The position numbers and the translations under genes were made by a program. Shown here one piece after another: positions 35,046-47,980 of a stretch of 64,000 nucleotides of DNA (the first letter of the stretch is position 1; each line of letters starts with the position of its first letter). Under the pieces are notes generated by a model. It saw nothing but the letters and a program-made list of their open reading frames with translations. It was not told where the DNA came from and did no database searches. This DNA comes from Begonia masoniana (taxonomy: Eukaryota > Streptophyta > Magnoliopsida > Cucurbitales > Begoniaceae): contig CM039515.1 of assembly GCA_022432975.1 (NCBI GenBank), forward strand, positions 17,703,488-17,767,487, written 5' to 3'.

Positions 35046-35354
35046 TGATTTTTAGTTATATACATTTTTTTTTGTCTTAGTTGTTTCTTTTTCATGACTA
35101 TTTTTTCTCTAAACATACTCTGATGTTGAATCCATTTTTTTTTATAATGACAATGGGGGAGAATACTATATTTGATTGAGTCTGACTAGATAATATTCTA
35201 TGGATATATCATTCTTTGGATATACTCTGTGATTTTAGAATTACTCTGAATGGTTAATTGAATAAAATGCATATACTATGGGGGAGCGGCTAGAATTATG
35301 GGGGAGTATCAAAGTTAATCAAATTTATATTGTCATAATCAAAAAGGGGGAGAT
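35046..35354 (+). other. SIRE 1 3' untranslated part with polypurine tract
   Basis: AT-rich, several GGGGGAG boxes (near 35155, 35281, 35300) and the terminal tract AAAAAGGGGGAGAT (about 35341-35354) directly before the 3' LTR. The terminal tract would prime plus-strand DNA synthesis. Confidence 0.8.
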
Positions 35355-36836
35355 TGTTGACTTATAGATTGTTTAAGTCATAATTTGTTTTTGATTATGT
35401 ATTTGTATAATTAGTGTACAATTTGATTATGTGTATTTAAAGAGAATAATGAATATGAGTTTATTTGGAAATACCCTTGAAAAGGGTATTTTAGTTGTCT
35501 AATAAATCGGTTTGAGTATACAGAATTAAATAGCAAAACAGGCTTGCATATACCGATCGCTACACGACAAAGAAATGATGCATCTGCCGATAGCGTTTTT
35601 GAAGACATCTGCCGATGTCATGTCAGGGTGCATTTGCCGATAGCCGTTGAAGCTACTCCTGCCGATGCCGGTTCATGACGTGTTGAGGTGCATATACCGA
35701 TAACATTTACAAGTCTCATCTGCCCGTGAAGCTCTAAGCGAGCATCTACCGATGACGTGGTCAGTGCTTATATGTTTCATCTGCCGAAGCGTTTTTGAAG
35801 CTATCTGCTGATGACGTGTCAAGATGGATCTGCCGATAGCATTTGACGCTACTCATACCGATGATATTTAAGGACACATCTGCCGATGATGTTTTTAAGC
35901 AGCTCCTGCCGATTGACTAAACGACAAAAGGAGATGCTGACTAAAGCTTGCACCTACCGATCACGTTTGACAATGCTCCTGCCGATGGAGTTTAAAGGTG
36001 CTTCTACCGATAAAAGTTTAAGATGCTTCTGCCGATGGAATTCAAGGATACACCTGCCGATGGATTTTTAGGATACATCTGCCGATGGCATTTCAAGATG
36101 CATCCACCGATGACGTGTCTCTGCTCATAAGTTGCATCTGCCGGTGAACTTCCGCCAGAATTCAAAGTTAGCCGCGAAGCTACAGTGACGTCGTTTTCAG
36201 CATTAACTCCAGACCTTTAATGGCGACGACGAACAACATTTTCAGAAGCAACGGATAGCTGCTTCAGTACGGATGCTTTCCAACGGTAACATTTCTCCAT
36301 TTTGAAGAAAGAAGCATTCAATTCTGTGAAGCAACTTCTTACAGAGTATATAAGCAGAAGAAAAGGCTCGAAGACTAACTTTTGCCAATTTGAATTCTGA
36401 GCCCTAACTGCGAAAGTTATTTTCACACTCTGTATTCTTCTCTACATCTCTCAATCCTAACTTGAGATTCATTTTTGTGAGATTGTAGTCTGAGCTTAAT
36501 ATTTTACAAACTCAAACTTGTAACGGCAGTGGATTGACGCCCGTGAAGTTCAATCCAAATCTGTAAAGGCAGTTGATCGGAGCCCGGAATCCCGATCTGT
36601 TATTTCTCGTGAGGAGAAGGGTAAGGATCTTCAAGGGGTGAGCCTTGGAGCGTGGACGTAGGCAGTTTGGCCGAACCACGTAAAAAGTACTGGTGTTGAA
36701 TCTCTCTTACTCTCTCTTTATTTTTGATATTACCTTATTTGCTATTAAACTAATTAAGAGAGTAACACTAATTGATTATTAGATTAATTTGTTAAAAGTC
36801 TAATTCACCCCCCTCTTAGACAATTCCGGTCCTTCA
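35355..36836 (+). repeat. 3' LTR of SIRE 1
   Basis: 1,482 bp, same length as the 5' LTR with about 16 base differences by eye. Ends CCGGTCCTTCA and is followed by the GTCCT duplication. Confidence 0.97.
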
Positions 36837-37418
36837 GTCCTTATCTATATCAAAGTCACCTACACCATAGAAATAAAATGTGAGCTAGAGGCTCAGTAAA
36901 TCTACGTGAATGCACATGAATGCCATGTGTCACGGTCCTACTTTCAAGGGGCGTAACGAGACCGTGCGGCACCCAATATCGCACTTGTACTGGGTCAGCC
37001 AATGAGCGTGCCAACGACACCGAGTGCCCACTTTGTTAGAGCGAGCTTGTATCTAACGAGTAAGCAACGAGCGAGCAAGATTAGCTGAAAAGAGCGTCAT
37101 TGAGTATAGTATGCATAAAGAGAGTGTGTAAAAAGCTTGTTCATTGATGGGGCAGCAAATTACATCAGTGGGTAGGGGGTCTACGTGCAGTCATGCCTCT
37201 CCCCCTAAAGAGCAATCCGGACCATCTCAACTACGGTAGTAGTATACATGCTATAGTGGCGAGGAGCCACTCTTGTCAAAAATAGAAAGAAAAAGAGTAC
37301 AACAGAATTACTTAAAAAGGAAATGAATCTAACTAACAGCAAGGGCGGCCATAGGCAACATGCCTTGGACAAGCCTGGACCTTGACATTCTCCCATATTT
37401 GAACCGTTGACGTCCTCG

Positions 37419-40364
37419 TCAACTCTGCTTCTGCTTGAATTTGTTGATCATCTTTGCAGAGTCTTCCAAATCTTCTTGCTTCTCCCAAGCTACCTTGTCG
37501 TCTCCAAGTCCCTTCCATCTGATCATATACTCCTGGTACTGTCGTTGACCTATTATGACATTCTGCTCTGCAAGGATTTCTTCAACTTCTTTCTTCTTCT
37601 TGTTGCTGGTGGAGATATTTGGCCTGATGATGTCGTTCCTCTCTTCGTCTTCGTCGTCTGCATGATAGGGCTTTAAATTATTGACATGGATGACGAGGTG
37701 AATTTTGAGCCATGCTGGAAGATTAACTCTGTAGGAGGCTCTTCCGACTTTCTCCATGACTTCAATAGGGCCTTCGTATTTTCTGACGAGTCTCTTGTCC
37801 TTCTTTCCCTTGAAACGAAGTTGTTCGGATAACAACTTAACTAGCACAAAGTCTCCAGCCTTGAACTCCATTGGTCGCCGCTTCTTATCCGCCCACTTCT
37901 TCATATGTTTGGAGGAAAGTTCTAAGTAGGCGCGAGCTATTTCCGTATTTTGCTTCCATTCTTTGGAGAAGTTGTACGCTTTTAGACTCTTCCCCAAATA
38001 TGGTTGCTCCAATGTGTGGCGCATGATGGGTTATCTCCCGCAGACTATTTCGAACGGACTCATGCCCGTTGAAGAACTCTTCTGACAATTGAAACAGAAT
38101 TGTGCTGCATCGAGTAAACTGGGCCAATTCTTTTGATTGGTATTGATGAAGTGGCGCAAATATTCCTCAAGTATGTTGTTGAAACGTTCCGTTTGGCCGT
38201 CTATTTGAGGATGGTAACTGGAAGATATATTAAGACTTGATCCGAGCAACTGGAACAGTTCGACCCAAAAAGACCCTGTGAATCGATGATCGCGGTCACT
38301 GACAATGCTTTGAGGAATTCCCCATAACTTCACAATATGTTTGAAGAAGAGTTGAGCAGTTGTCTCTGCGGGGCAGTGCTTCGGGGCCGTAATAAATGTG
38401 GCACACTTGGAAAATCTGTCAATGATCACTAGTATTGTCTCAAAGTCGTTGGCAGACGGAAAATTGGTGATGAAATCCAAGGAAACACTCTCCCAGGGTC
38501 TTTCTGGTACTGGTAGAGGTTCCAGTAGGCCCGCAATCTTGTTCCTTTCTACCTTGTCTTGTTGGCACACCAAACATGTTTTGGTGTACTGCATAACATC
38601 CCCCTTCATTTGGGGCCAGTAGTATCCTCTTTTCAAGAGGGCATAAGTTCGCTGCCAGCCTGCATGACCGGCCCACAAAGTATCGTGGCATTTTCGCAGA
38701 AGAGTACGCCGTAAGTTATTGCTTCGAGGAACATACAAACGGCTTCCTTTGGTGAAGAGCAAATCGTTTTCAATCCAGAATTGCCGAGTCTTTCCTTCTT
38801 TCACAAGTTGCATTACAGCCCGAGCTGCGGGGTCGTCTTGTAAACTGTCCCTGATGCGATCTTTTAAGAATCCATTAACCTTACTTGCTTGGAGTTGAGA
38901 CAGATAACATAGACTAGTGCACTCTACCTTTCGACTTAATGCATCAGCTACTCTATTGCTCTGGCCTGATTTGTGTTCGAAGTGAAAATCAAATTCTGAA
39001 ATTAATTCGTGCCACCGTGCCTGCTTCGCTGAAAGTTTTGGTTGTTCAAAGAAATGACAAATTGAACTGTTATCTGTCTTTACGATGAACTTTGATCCAA
39101 GCAGATACTGTCTCCACATGCGCAGGCAATGGACTACAGCCAACATTTCTTTCTCGGAAGCAATGTATTTTCTCTCTGCTTCTTTTAACTTGCGACTTTC
39201 GAAGGTGATAAGATGACCATTTTGCATCAGGACTCCCCCTAGAGCAAAATCCAAGGCATCCGTCTCTACTTCAAATGGCTGAGTAACATCAGCTAGTGCG
39301 AGCACAGGCTCCTGTATCATGGCTTCTTTCAGATTGGCAAAGGATTTCTGGCATTCGGAGTTCCAGTCCCAAGGAACTCCTTTCTTTAAGAATTCTGTTA
39401 GGGATGCGGCTCTCTTCAAAAATCCTTCCACAAAACGTCTGTAATAATTGGCAAGCCCGAGGAAGGAACGCAGTTCGGTGACAGATGTCGGGGTCTTCCA
39501 ACTTTTGACGACACTTATCTTATCAGTGTCCATGCGAAGATGACTTTGTTCAACAATGTAGCCGAGGAATTCGATGCTTTCTTGAGCAAAAGAGCATTTT
39601 TCCTTCTTCACATATAATTGGTTTTCTCTTAGCTTTTCGAAAACCAAACGGAGATGCATCTTGTGCTCTTCTAGCGTCTCGCTGTATACCACAATGTCAT
39701 CAAGGTACACCACCACAAACTTGTCAAGGTATTCATGAAATACTTGATTCATGAGGGTGCAGAATGTTGCAGGGGCGTTTGTGAGTCCGAAGGGCATCAC
39801 CATGAATTCAAAGGCTCCATACCTTGTTACGTAGGTTGTCTTGGGTTCGTCTCCTTCTGCAATCCTTACTTGATAATAGCCTGATCGCAAATCAAGCTTG
39901 GTGAAGTACTTGGCCTTGTACAATTGATCAAAAAGGTCAGTGATGAGTGGAATGAGATACTTGTTGCGCACTGTGACTTTGTTGAGTGCTCGGTAATCTA
40001 TACACATTCGCAGACTTCCATCTTTTTTCTTTTGAAACAACACCGGTGCTTTAAAAGGTGCTTTAGCGGGTTTGATGAATCCGGCCTCGAGTAGCTCGTC
40101 TAATTGCTTCCTTAGTTCTGCTAGTTCTAGCGGAGCCATTCTATACGGGGCTTCAGGGTTCAGTTCAATCTGATAATCGATGTCCCTCCGTGGAGGTAAT
40201 GTCTTGGGTAAGCAATTGGGCATAGTGCTCTTGAACTCTTCCAAGACTTTTGCAATCTCAGGATGTATTATTTCCTCCTTCTTTTCCCTTAACTCCAACG
40301 GAACAATCATATACGTTGGGTCATCGTGCTTCAGCCCTTTCTTGAATTGCATAGCAGAAATCAT
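37419..40364 (-). pseudogene. Gypsy Pol: RT, RNase H, integrase and chromodomain, broken
   Basis: The frame begins with [10 protein letters not shown] at 40364, overlapping the gag-protease stop (ATGA). RT shows [13 protein letters not shown] and the catalytic YLDDIVVYS. RNase H shows [14 protein letters not shown] and [10 protein letters not shown]. Integrase has the zinc region ([11 protein letters not shown]...CLVCQQDK) and the core D, D, E ([30 protein letters not shown]). TAA at 38031-38033 stops the frame where a CAA is likely original; the same frame goes on to 37419. The last part (EVEEILAEQNV to KMINKFKQK) is a chromodomain with the aromatic positions Y, W, W visible; such domains direct insertion to marked chromatin. 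Confidence 0.9.
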
Positions 40365-42109
40365 TTTATGTTGCCAGCACTTGGTGGTTTAAGAATCGCA
40401 GGAACAACGGTTGGGTTGTTACTCGTGATCACTAAACATTTTGCTGAGGGAATTGGGATAACTTTATGTTCCATCAAGAATTCCATCCCCAAGATAATAT
40501 CAAAGTCATCCATCCGTGCTACGACAAAGTCAATGAGTTCTGTCCATGAGCTGAGTTTTAACTGGACTCTCCGTACAATCTCGAGTACCGGCATCGCTTT
40601 TGCATTCACTGTTTTCATTTTGCCGTCATTCTTTTCTAGCTTCAGACCGAGACGGTGAACTTCCTTCTCTGTAATGAAGTTATGAGTAGCTTCCGAGTCT
40701 ATCATCGTACTCTTAGTAGGTCTATTATTGATGAATGACTCCACATACATGAGACCTTTGTCTGGGATCTTCCTCAATTCCTCCATCTGTTGTTGTACAG
40801 CTGACAAGAAAGTCATAGTCCCAACTTCAGCAAGCTCAGTTAATTCTTCTTTAAGAACTTCCTTAGCTGAGTCGTCATCCCGAATCAAAGCTTGTAAAGC
40901 AGTTAAGGCCGTTCTATGCAGACACTCGGCTACTCGATGAGGTCCCTTGCACAGAAAACAGGACATAGGCCTATTTGTTTGTCGTTGGTTGTTAGCATTT
41001 CTTGGTGCTTCGTAACCTTCTCTGGGGATAAATGGCTTCCTTTCAACAGTTCCAGTGTTCGATTTCTGGGACTTGGTGGAGTTTGAGCTACTGGGAGCGA
41101 TCTTCTTTGGCCAAGGGTTCTCAGAGCTATAATCGAACAACCGTTCTGCTATGGCAAGTGCACTTGAAAGGCTTTGTACTCTTTGCTCATACAATTTTGT
41201 TCTGCCCCACGGTTTAAGACCTTCGATGAAAGTGAAGATCTTGTCTTTTTCTGACATATCTCTTATATTCAACATGAGTTCCGAAAACTGCTTGACATAT
41301 TCACGGATGCTTGCAGTCTGCTTTAGTTCTTGGAGTAGTCTACGAGCGTTGAACTCAACATTTTCTGGAAAGAATTGATCCTTTAGTTGCCTTTTTAGTT
41401 CTTCTGAAGTATCAATCACACATTCGCCAAGACTGATATCATGATATTTGGATCTCCACCAAAGTTTTTCATCACTAGTAAGATGCATTGTGGCCAAGGT
41501 CACTTTCGAATCATCATCCGTTTTAGTGGCCTTGAAATACTGTTCCATGTCGAAGATAAAATTCTCTATCTCTTTTGCATTCCGGGCTCCCCCAAAGGGT
41601 TTTGGCTCAGGGACCTTCACTCGACTGAATTCAGCAGCAGTAGTAGCCTGGGTTTGACTCCCCATGGCTCTCATAGTCAGGTTCAGCTTAATGTTGATCT
41701 CAGCAATCTCGGCCCTGAGAGAATGAAACATTGTTTTGAAGTCCTCGGTCACTTGAGACACAGTTTCAGACAATCGGCTATGAGTTAGATCGATCTCATC
41801 GACGCGCTCCAGGACCCCGGTTATTGTACCTATGGAACTTTCTCCTGTGTCGACCTCCTTCCCCTTTTCTTGTTGGGATTCGAGAGTCCCCACCTAATTC
41901 AGCAGCTCTGGAATCGGTATGGCGTCTATTCTATTGTGAATAGACGCTATCTCAGTTGGAAATTCAGACATTTTCTTCATTCGTTCTTCTATGAATCGAA
42001 TGTTATCCGGTATGTCTTGCAAATACCGTATTTCTTCTTCCAACCCGACGAGGCGCTCGAGTTGATCAGATGGTGCGCTCGACCTTTCCATCGAACTTTT
42101 CTTCGGCAT
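40361..42109 (-). pseudogene. Gypsy Gag and protease, with an internal stop
   Basis: Starts MPKKSSMERSSAP at 42109. A TAG codon at 41891-41893 interrupts the first 71 residues; the frame continues for 510 residues. The retrotransposon gag domain (FIFDMEQYFKATKTDD, LWWRSKYHD, LRELKQ-type motif LLQELKQTASIREYV) is clear. A zinc-knuckle remnant reads CFLCKGPHRVAEC. The protease motif reads DSEATHNFI, while DSGATHNFI is usual, so the catalytic Gly is replaced by Glu. Likely inactive. Confidence 0.85.
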
Positions 42110-44323
42110 GATTTCTCACGATTTTAAGCCAACTAGGCTCTGATACCAACTGTCATGGTCCTACTTTCAAGGGGCGTAACGAGACCGTGCGGCACCCAAT
42201 ATCGCACTTGTACTGGGTCAGTCAACGAGCTTGCCAACGGCACTGAGTGCCCACTTCATTAGAGCGAGCTTGTGTCTAACGAGTAAGCAACGAGCGAGCG
42301 AGATTAGCCGAAAAGAGCGTGATTGAGCATAGTATGCATAAAGAGAGTGTGTGTAAAAAGCTTGTTCATTGATGGGGCAGCAAATTAAATCGGTGGGTAG
42401 GGGGTCTACATGCAGTCATGCCTCTCCCTTTAAAGAGCAATCTGGACCATCTCCACTACGAAAGTAGTATACATGCTATAGTGGCGAGGAGTTACTCTTG
42501 CCAAAAATAGAAAGAAAAAGAGTACAACATAATTACTTAAAAAGGAAATGAATCTAACTAACAGCAAGGGCGGCCATAGGCAACATACCTTGGACAAGCC
42601 CAGACCTTGACACTATGCATGTACAGTTCATAAATCATGCTTCCTACATTTTCGCTATTCATTTCATTTCATTTTATGTCACCGGGGCTTCACTCTCGCT
42701 AGATAGAAGCGGCAAATCCGGCGATTGGATAGCCCCTCGTATCTAACCGGGGGGAAAATATGCTTCATCCGACAGCCATGTCTGAACCACCGCCACCGAC
42801 GTGACCATCATTACATTCATTTACCTTTTCGTTGTTCCTTTTCGTTTATGTAAAAACATGCATGGAAATTCTTTTTTCGTGTCTTTTCATAAACCATGAT
42901 GCGTGCATGTATATAATGACATAACAAAAACAAAGCATGCAAACAATAAACTTATACATTCAACAATCTAACTAAACTAATTACCCAACCTAATCACCCA
43001 ACACAGCGAGTATCTCCAATTCCTCGATTGACATAGTCTTATGGTGTAGGCCAATCGGCCAAACGAGTCACGGAGACTTACCTCGTGTCCGTTGCAACTC
43101 AAGCTCCGTCCATGAGCGTTGTTCACCTAAGGCAATTCACAACAACCTTCATTAATTCAACTCATTCGCACCAACGACCATAAATACGTCCATTTGAGCC
43201 ATAATGACGGCAACTTTATCAATCTCAAACCCTATTTCACGTTTCTAACAAAACCTTAACGAAACCCTAATCCGTATACCCTAGCAATTGAAATCTAAAG
43301 CTCCAAAACTATAGATTCATACCTAGAGTCGGGTTTGGAGGAGAAAACGTGAAGAAACTTCAAAGATCAGAGAACGAATCGCCAGTGTTGAAGAGGAGAA
43401 GCGCTGTGAGGAGAGGAGAGAAAATGAAGGTTTCGTTGAAGTGCTGAGGAAGGAAGGAAGGATTTTGTGATTTTTAATAAAAATTTGGCTTGGCAAATTA
43501 CTTATTTACCCCTCCATTTGATTTCTATTTGTTTCTCCACTTATCTCGTTATTTGACTAACTATTCGTTTTCTCCAAATTTTCTTATTTCACCATAAATT
43601 CTAATTTATTATTTAGGTTCCAACAAAACTTTCCGTTCGCAAAACGGACTTAATTTGACGTATCTACAAAAATACCATTATTTAATGGAATTATAAAATC
43701 TCATAAAACTGGGTGTTACAGATTTTTCTTAGACAAAATAGATTATGGCATTGGATAGTAGACATGTAGAGGTTTACAGAATGGGTAGGATCGTTGAAAA
43801 GCGAGTAAGTTATGGCCGATTGAAGTTCGACGATGGAAAATGTGGGAAAATCGGGTTTTGGGATTTATGTTTTAAAAATTGGTTAAGTAGTTATTAGATT
43901 TAGTTTAGGCATTCCTTAGAATTCCTAGAATGTTATTAAGTTAATTTTTCCTCATTATGTTAGGTTAACGAATGAGTGATTTTGTACTCGGATTAATCAA
44001 ATACGTACGGAGACTCCAGGTAAGTAGTGGCGTGTGTGCGTTTGCCTTTAGGCCTACACCATGGAACGGTAGGGTTTATTGTTTAATTGTTTGTTTGTTT
44101 TGTGTTTGAGCATTGTATTGACATGCATCATTGTTTTTGAACTACGAAAAACAAGCTTTGAGCATGGTTTTTAAAGTGTGAGCGTAAAATGTAAAAAGAT
44201 AAGAAAAAACGTACTGTGGTATCGAGTGGAGTCGCCTAGTCACGTTAGGGTGCTAGGGTAGCACTTGCGAGGGGCTCTATGAGAGACGTACTACTGAAAA
44301 TACGTAAGTTTCGTGAGTATGAA

Positions 44324-46924
44324 TGTAACACCCGAGATAACGGCCAGGTGATTTTTTTCCTAATTGTTTTAACGGTCATAAATATTTAATCTTCGCAGTA
44401 TAGGATTTTATGCCAAGCTTAATTAATTACATGTGGATCTAAACTAGGTTAAGTGGCAAAGTTGTAATATTGGAGGATTGAGGCCAGTATTTAAAGAAAA
44501 ATGAAAGGATTCAAACCTCATTTAAACCACGGTAGCAGACACCTTCCTTTCCGGCGATTTCTTCTCTAGCAAGTTCTTACTCTCTGCTATCAGCAAACTC
44601 TCCTCGACGGCCGGTTTACTCCGCCACCACTCGACTACTCTGCGCCTGAGGTATGCATTAGACAATGTGGCTATCTGTTAGTTTATTAGCTCTGTTTTCA
44701 GCTCTGTATTGAAGTTTTGGATTCTTCAATGGCCGAGTATTGATAAGAATATTTTGAAACCCGAGATTGGTAATGTCATTCCGAATCGATTCTGGACATT
44801 TAAAACAACCAACCCTGAGTTATCATTTATCGAATCCGTCTGTTTTGATTTTGGGATTTCGGGTTACATTGAGTATTAAACTAAGAACTCGGGAATGACT
44901 CTTAGCTATTAGATCTTATGATAACTTGAGATTAGAACTATTAGGATTTTGTTTTAACTACTGCAATGTAAATGTTCTAGGTGAAGAAGTTTGAAGAGGA
45001 AGGAACTCAAAGTGCTAAGGAGATCAGGTAAGTGAATGTGTAGGTTTCTCGGTCATTAGGACCCTACATCAAAGGATGCTAGGTAGAAACTCACATGATG
45101 ATTAGAAGTTCCCCTTGTGTTACTGTCTAAAGTTTATGCCGATGATTAGCTCAATGATAAGGCTTCATGTCGAATGGTATTCTGTTCTGCAGCTTGATGA
45201 TTTAAGAATTTCCAAGTACATGCATCATGACTATTTTATGCATATGAAAATGTTTTAAAAGCATGTTTTCTCATGAACAAGATAAGATGATAAAATCCCT
45301 GCAACGTGGTTGAGTGAGGGTTGGGGGCGGTTCGGCGTATGTCACAGTCCAAAGAAGGACATATGTATACGACCCGCAGTAGGGACCATGATCAAAATCA
45401 CTGTTGAACCCCCTTTACCGGCACAAATCCTCTCTCATTCCACACAACTTAAATGATGAATATGAACAATGATTATGAACAATGATTACGAATGATGAAT
45501 ATGATTCATGACTATGGATGATGATTATGAACAAGAAAAGGCTAATGACCATATATTTCTCCGAATTATGCATTCATGCATTCATGTTACTGTTGCATTC
45601 CTTACTAAGTATTAGGCTTATAGTTAAACCTTATGATGTAGGTGAAGAGTTAGCAGTTGAGGAATTTCAGTCCAGAGATGAGGTTTAAAGCTGGTTGCCG
45701 GAGGATGCCCGGTGTGACAGTGCAAGGTTGGATAGGCGATTAAGTTCCCTGGTTATACTCATAGTAAGTCAGAGAAGTTTATGATAAACAGATGACTAAG
45801 TAGAATAGAATTTCTTATAACAATGAGATTCAGATTTGAATGGTTGACTTCAGAGTCTGTTACGATTTTAAGGATTATTGAATGGTCTGTTTTGCTTAAG
45901 CCTTCTGCTATGCGTATCTTGAATGGGATATGGTTTTTACTCATTAGGGTTTATAATTTCCAGGTTAAGATTTGGGGGAGTTGTAGTATTTTCTGTTGGA
46001 TGAGGTTGTTTGATGATTATAGTATTTTACTGCCGTAAGATAGAAGCTGGATGAGGCATTCATCCGGCTGACGTCATCGGCAGATGTCAAATGATAGGAA
46101 TCGAACGATTGAGTCTTCCAGATGACGTCACCGGAAGATGTAGTATGTTTCCTCATTGGCAGATGTAGAGTGTGTAGCCTTCGGATGATGTAAGTATAAA
46201 TTTTGTCGTCTAGCGATCGGCAGATGTAGAGTGTTTAGCCTTCGGATGATGTAAGTATAAATTTTGTCATCTAGCGATTGGCAGATGTAGAGTGTTTAGC
46301 CATCGGATGATGAAAGTGCTATTTTGTCGTCTAGCGATCAGCAGAAGTAGAGTGTTTAGTGATCAGATGATATAGAGCTTGTAAGCTATCGGAAGATGTC
46401 TTAGAGGAACACGTGAATTTCACATGTCTATCGGTAGATGTTTTAATGATCACGAGAGCTGCACGTGTCTACCGGTAGATGTCCACTACCGGATGATGTT
46501 TTAGACGTTCACGAGAGACGCACGTCCTCATCGGTAGATGTTTTCTACTGAACGTCGATGAGAGAGTCACATGATATGCACGTGATAGGTCGGATAATAT
46601 GCGCTTTATCCGCCGATGCATGCAGACCCATGCAATTCGGGTAGAATAACGTAGGGCGACCCGAGGGCAATCCTCCACCGCCCGATTTCGTCATAGAATC
46701 AATGACCGTGTATGGTCGCTCATGTCTGTGAATGATTAAGTAAATAATGCCATGAAGAAGTCACGTACGAGGGACTGATTTTCCATCTGTTAAGTTGAAG
46801 TCCTTAAGCCTGTTAGGTATACTGTTATAAAAAAAAAAACAGAGAAGGAGAAAAGAGTTCAAATATGAATTAAAGTTTTAAGACAAGTCACGAATTTCGT
46901 GGCGATCCTCCCCGGGTCGTTACA
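44324..46924. mobile_element. Solo LTR D (2,601 bp) inside LTR C
   Basis: Starts TGTAACACCCGAG and ends GGGTCGTTACA. Target duplication ATGAA at 44319-44323 and 46925-46929. Related to LTR C by shared blocks (CTAAGTATTAGGCTTA near 45604, GATGTAGGTGA near 45637). It carries a GATGT/CGGCAGATG array at 46040-46560. No coding domain. Confidence 0.88.
46040..46560. repeat. CGG(C/T)AGATG motif array in LTR D
   Basis: Contains ATCGGCAGATG, ACCGGAAGATG, TTCGGATGATG, CCATCGGATGATG, TATCGGTAGATG and ACCGGTAGATG, with about 65-bp higher-order repeats (TAGAGTGTTTAGCC...GATGTAAGTATAAATTTTGTC) at 46160-46330. Reverse complement of the motif is CATCT(G/A)CCGAT, that of the SIRE 1 LTR. Confidence 0.92.
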
Positions 46925-47737
46925 ATGAACATCTCGTCGTTAACGTGCGAGTGAAAGCACTAGAAGGTTCTATGATCGATGTGGGAGGAGATCGTGTATG
47001 GCCGTTCAATGGGTGGAGCCCGGATGTGTGTTGTTCGATCTTGCTCTGTTGGGTCAAGGTGTGGCCGTCCAATAAGAGGTGCTCGGATGTGTGCCTACTT
47101 GATCCACACCGAAAAGTGAAAGATTAATGAAATGAAAACGAAACGAGAACAACTGAGCGAGTAGAAACTACATGTATTAGGGGTTGAGTGTGCATTGTGT
47201 TTTTGCATTCATTATTCCCTACTTGCTAAGCATTAGGCTTACGTTTTGTGTTCTATGGTGTAGGTGACGACGTGATCTCAGGTGAGCTAGATGAGGGAGG
47301 CCAGGACTAGGACTCAGTCGACGACGCATGCTGCATGCCGGTGCAGGTAGTTGCTGAGGCGTCTTGACCATGGTATTGCTGGGAAGTAGGGTAGAGTTGT
47401 GTTTTGATTTAGAGTTTGGTTTGTAAATAAGTTAGAGAACTTTAAGTCTTTTTTTTTTTTTTTTTGTGTTTGAACATAGTGTATAAATATTTGATTTTCA
47501 GGGTTTTGGTTTTAGAAAATTTAACCATTATGCTGCTCGATTTTTCATAAAAGAAACTATGTTCGTTTTCAGCCATTTTCATGTTTTCACTTACGTTTTA
47601 GAGTCAGGTTTCTGGGATTTTCACGTGTTAAGAAGTGAGAAATGTTGGAAAAAGGTTTGGGTAGGTTTTAGGTGAATTGGAGGTGTGAAAAGTGAGTGAG
47701 AAAATTTGAGAAAAATGGAAAATGATCGAGGTGGGTA

Positions 47738-47980
47738 CGCTGGTGGCCGAGGAGATGTGCGCGCAGGGCTGATGGAGGGCGCGCAGGAGCGGGCGTGGCG
47801 CGCGATGCGCGTTGCTGGGGCGCGTGCAGCGCCCAGCACCGATCGATTGGCAAAGTGGTACTATTTTTAGTCGAGCGACCCGAGAGGTCGCCGATCGATC
47901 GCCTCGGGTGCGCGCGGGTTGCGCACGCCTGGCGCGCTGCTGCACGCGCGGGGCGCGCTGCCCGGGCAATGCGCGCACCT
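47738..47980. repeat. GC-rich GCGCGC motif patch in LTR C
   Basis: About 240 bp is strongly GC-rich and full of GCGCGC, GCGCAG and TGCGCGC elements, plus a palindromic pair CCGATCGATTGG...GCCGATCGATCG. The rest of the LTR is AT-rich. Frames across it are open on the minus strand but show no domain and are explained by base composition. Confidence 0.85.

Larger units (their letters stand above)
26301..36836 (+). mobile_element. SIRE/Maximus-type Ty1/copia retrotransposon (SIRE 1), near-complete
   Basis: Two 1,482-bp LTRs (26301-27782, 35355-36836), target duplication GTCCT (26296-26300 and 36837-36841), a Met-initiator tRNA primer site, gag, pol, an extra ORF between pol and the 3' LTR, and a polypurine tract. 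Order of pol domains is protease, integrase, RT, RNase H, the copia order. LTRs that long plus an additional 3' ORF are typical of the SIRE/Maximus lineage. The LTRs differ at about 16 of 1,482 positions by eye, so the insertion is recent. Two nonsense codons in pol make this copy non-autonomous. Confidence 0.95.
36928..42612 (-). mobile_element. Chromodomain Ty3/gypsy retrotransposon (chromovirus)
   Basis: LTRs at 36928-37387 and 42151-42612 (about 460 bp) with about 30 differences, so older than SIRE 1. Flanks CCATG (36923-36927) and CTATG (42613-42617) form a 5-bp duplication with one mismatch. The primer site next to the 42151 LTR reads, on the minus strand, TTGGTATCAGAGCC, matching initiator Met tRNA. 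The polypurine-like tract is at 37388-37402. Order is gag, protease, RT, RNase H, integrase, chromodomain. Short LTRs and size (5.7 kb) fit Reina-like chromoviruses, a tentative assignment. Confidence 0.92.
25361..43720. mobile_element. Solo LTR B (about 2.13 kb net), host of SIRE 1 and the gypsy element
   Basis: Starts TGTAACGACCC and ends CTGGGTGTTACA. The duplication GATTT is at 25356-25360 and 43721-43725. Pieces are 25361-26300, 36842-36927 and 42618-43720, about 2,129 bp in all. It shares blocks with LTR A (CCCACGGGTCAA near 26203; GGTGTAGGCCAATCGGCC near 43040). It carries an array of CACATCCACCGGTGACTC-type repeats at 25560-25875. No coding domain, hence solo. Confidence 0.85.
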
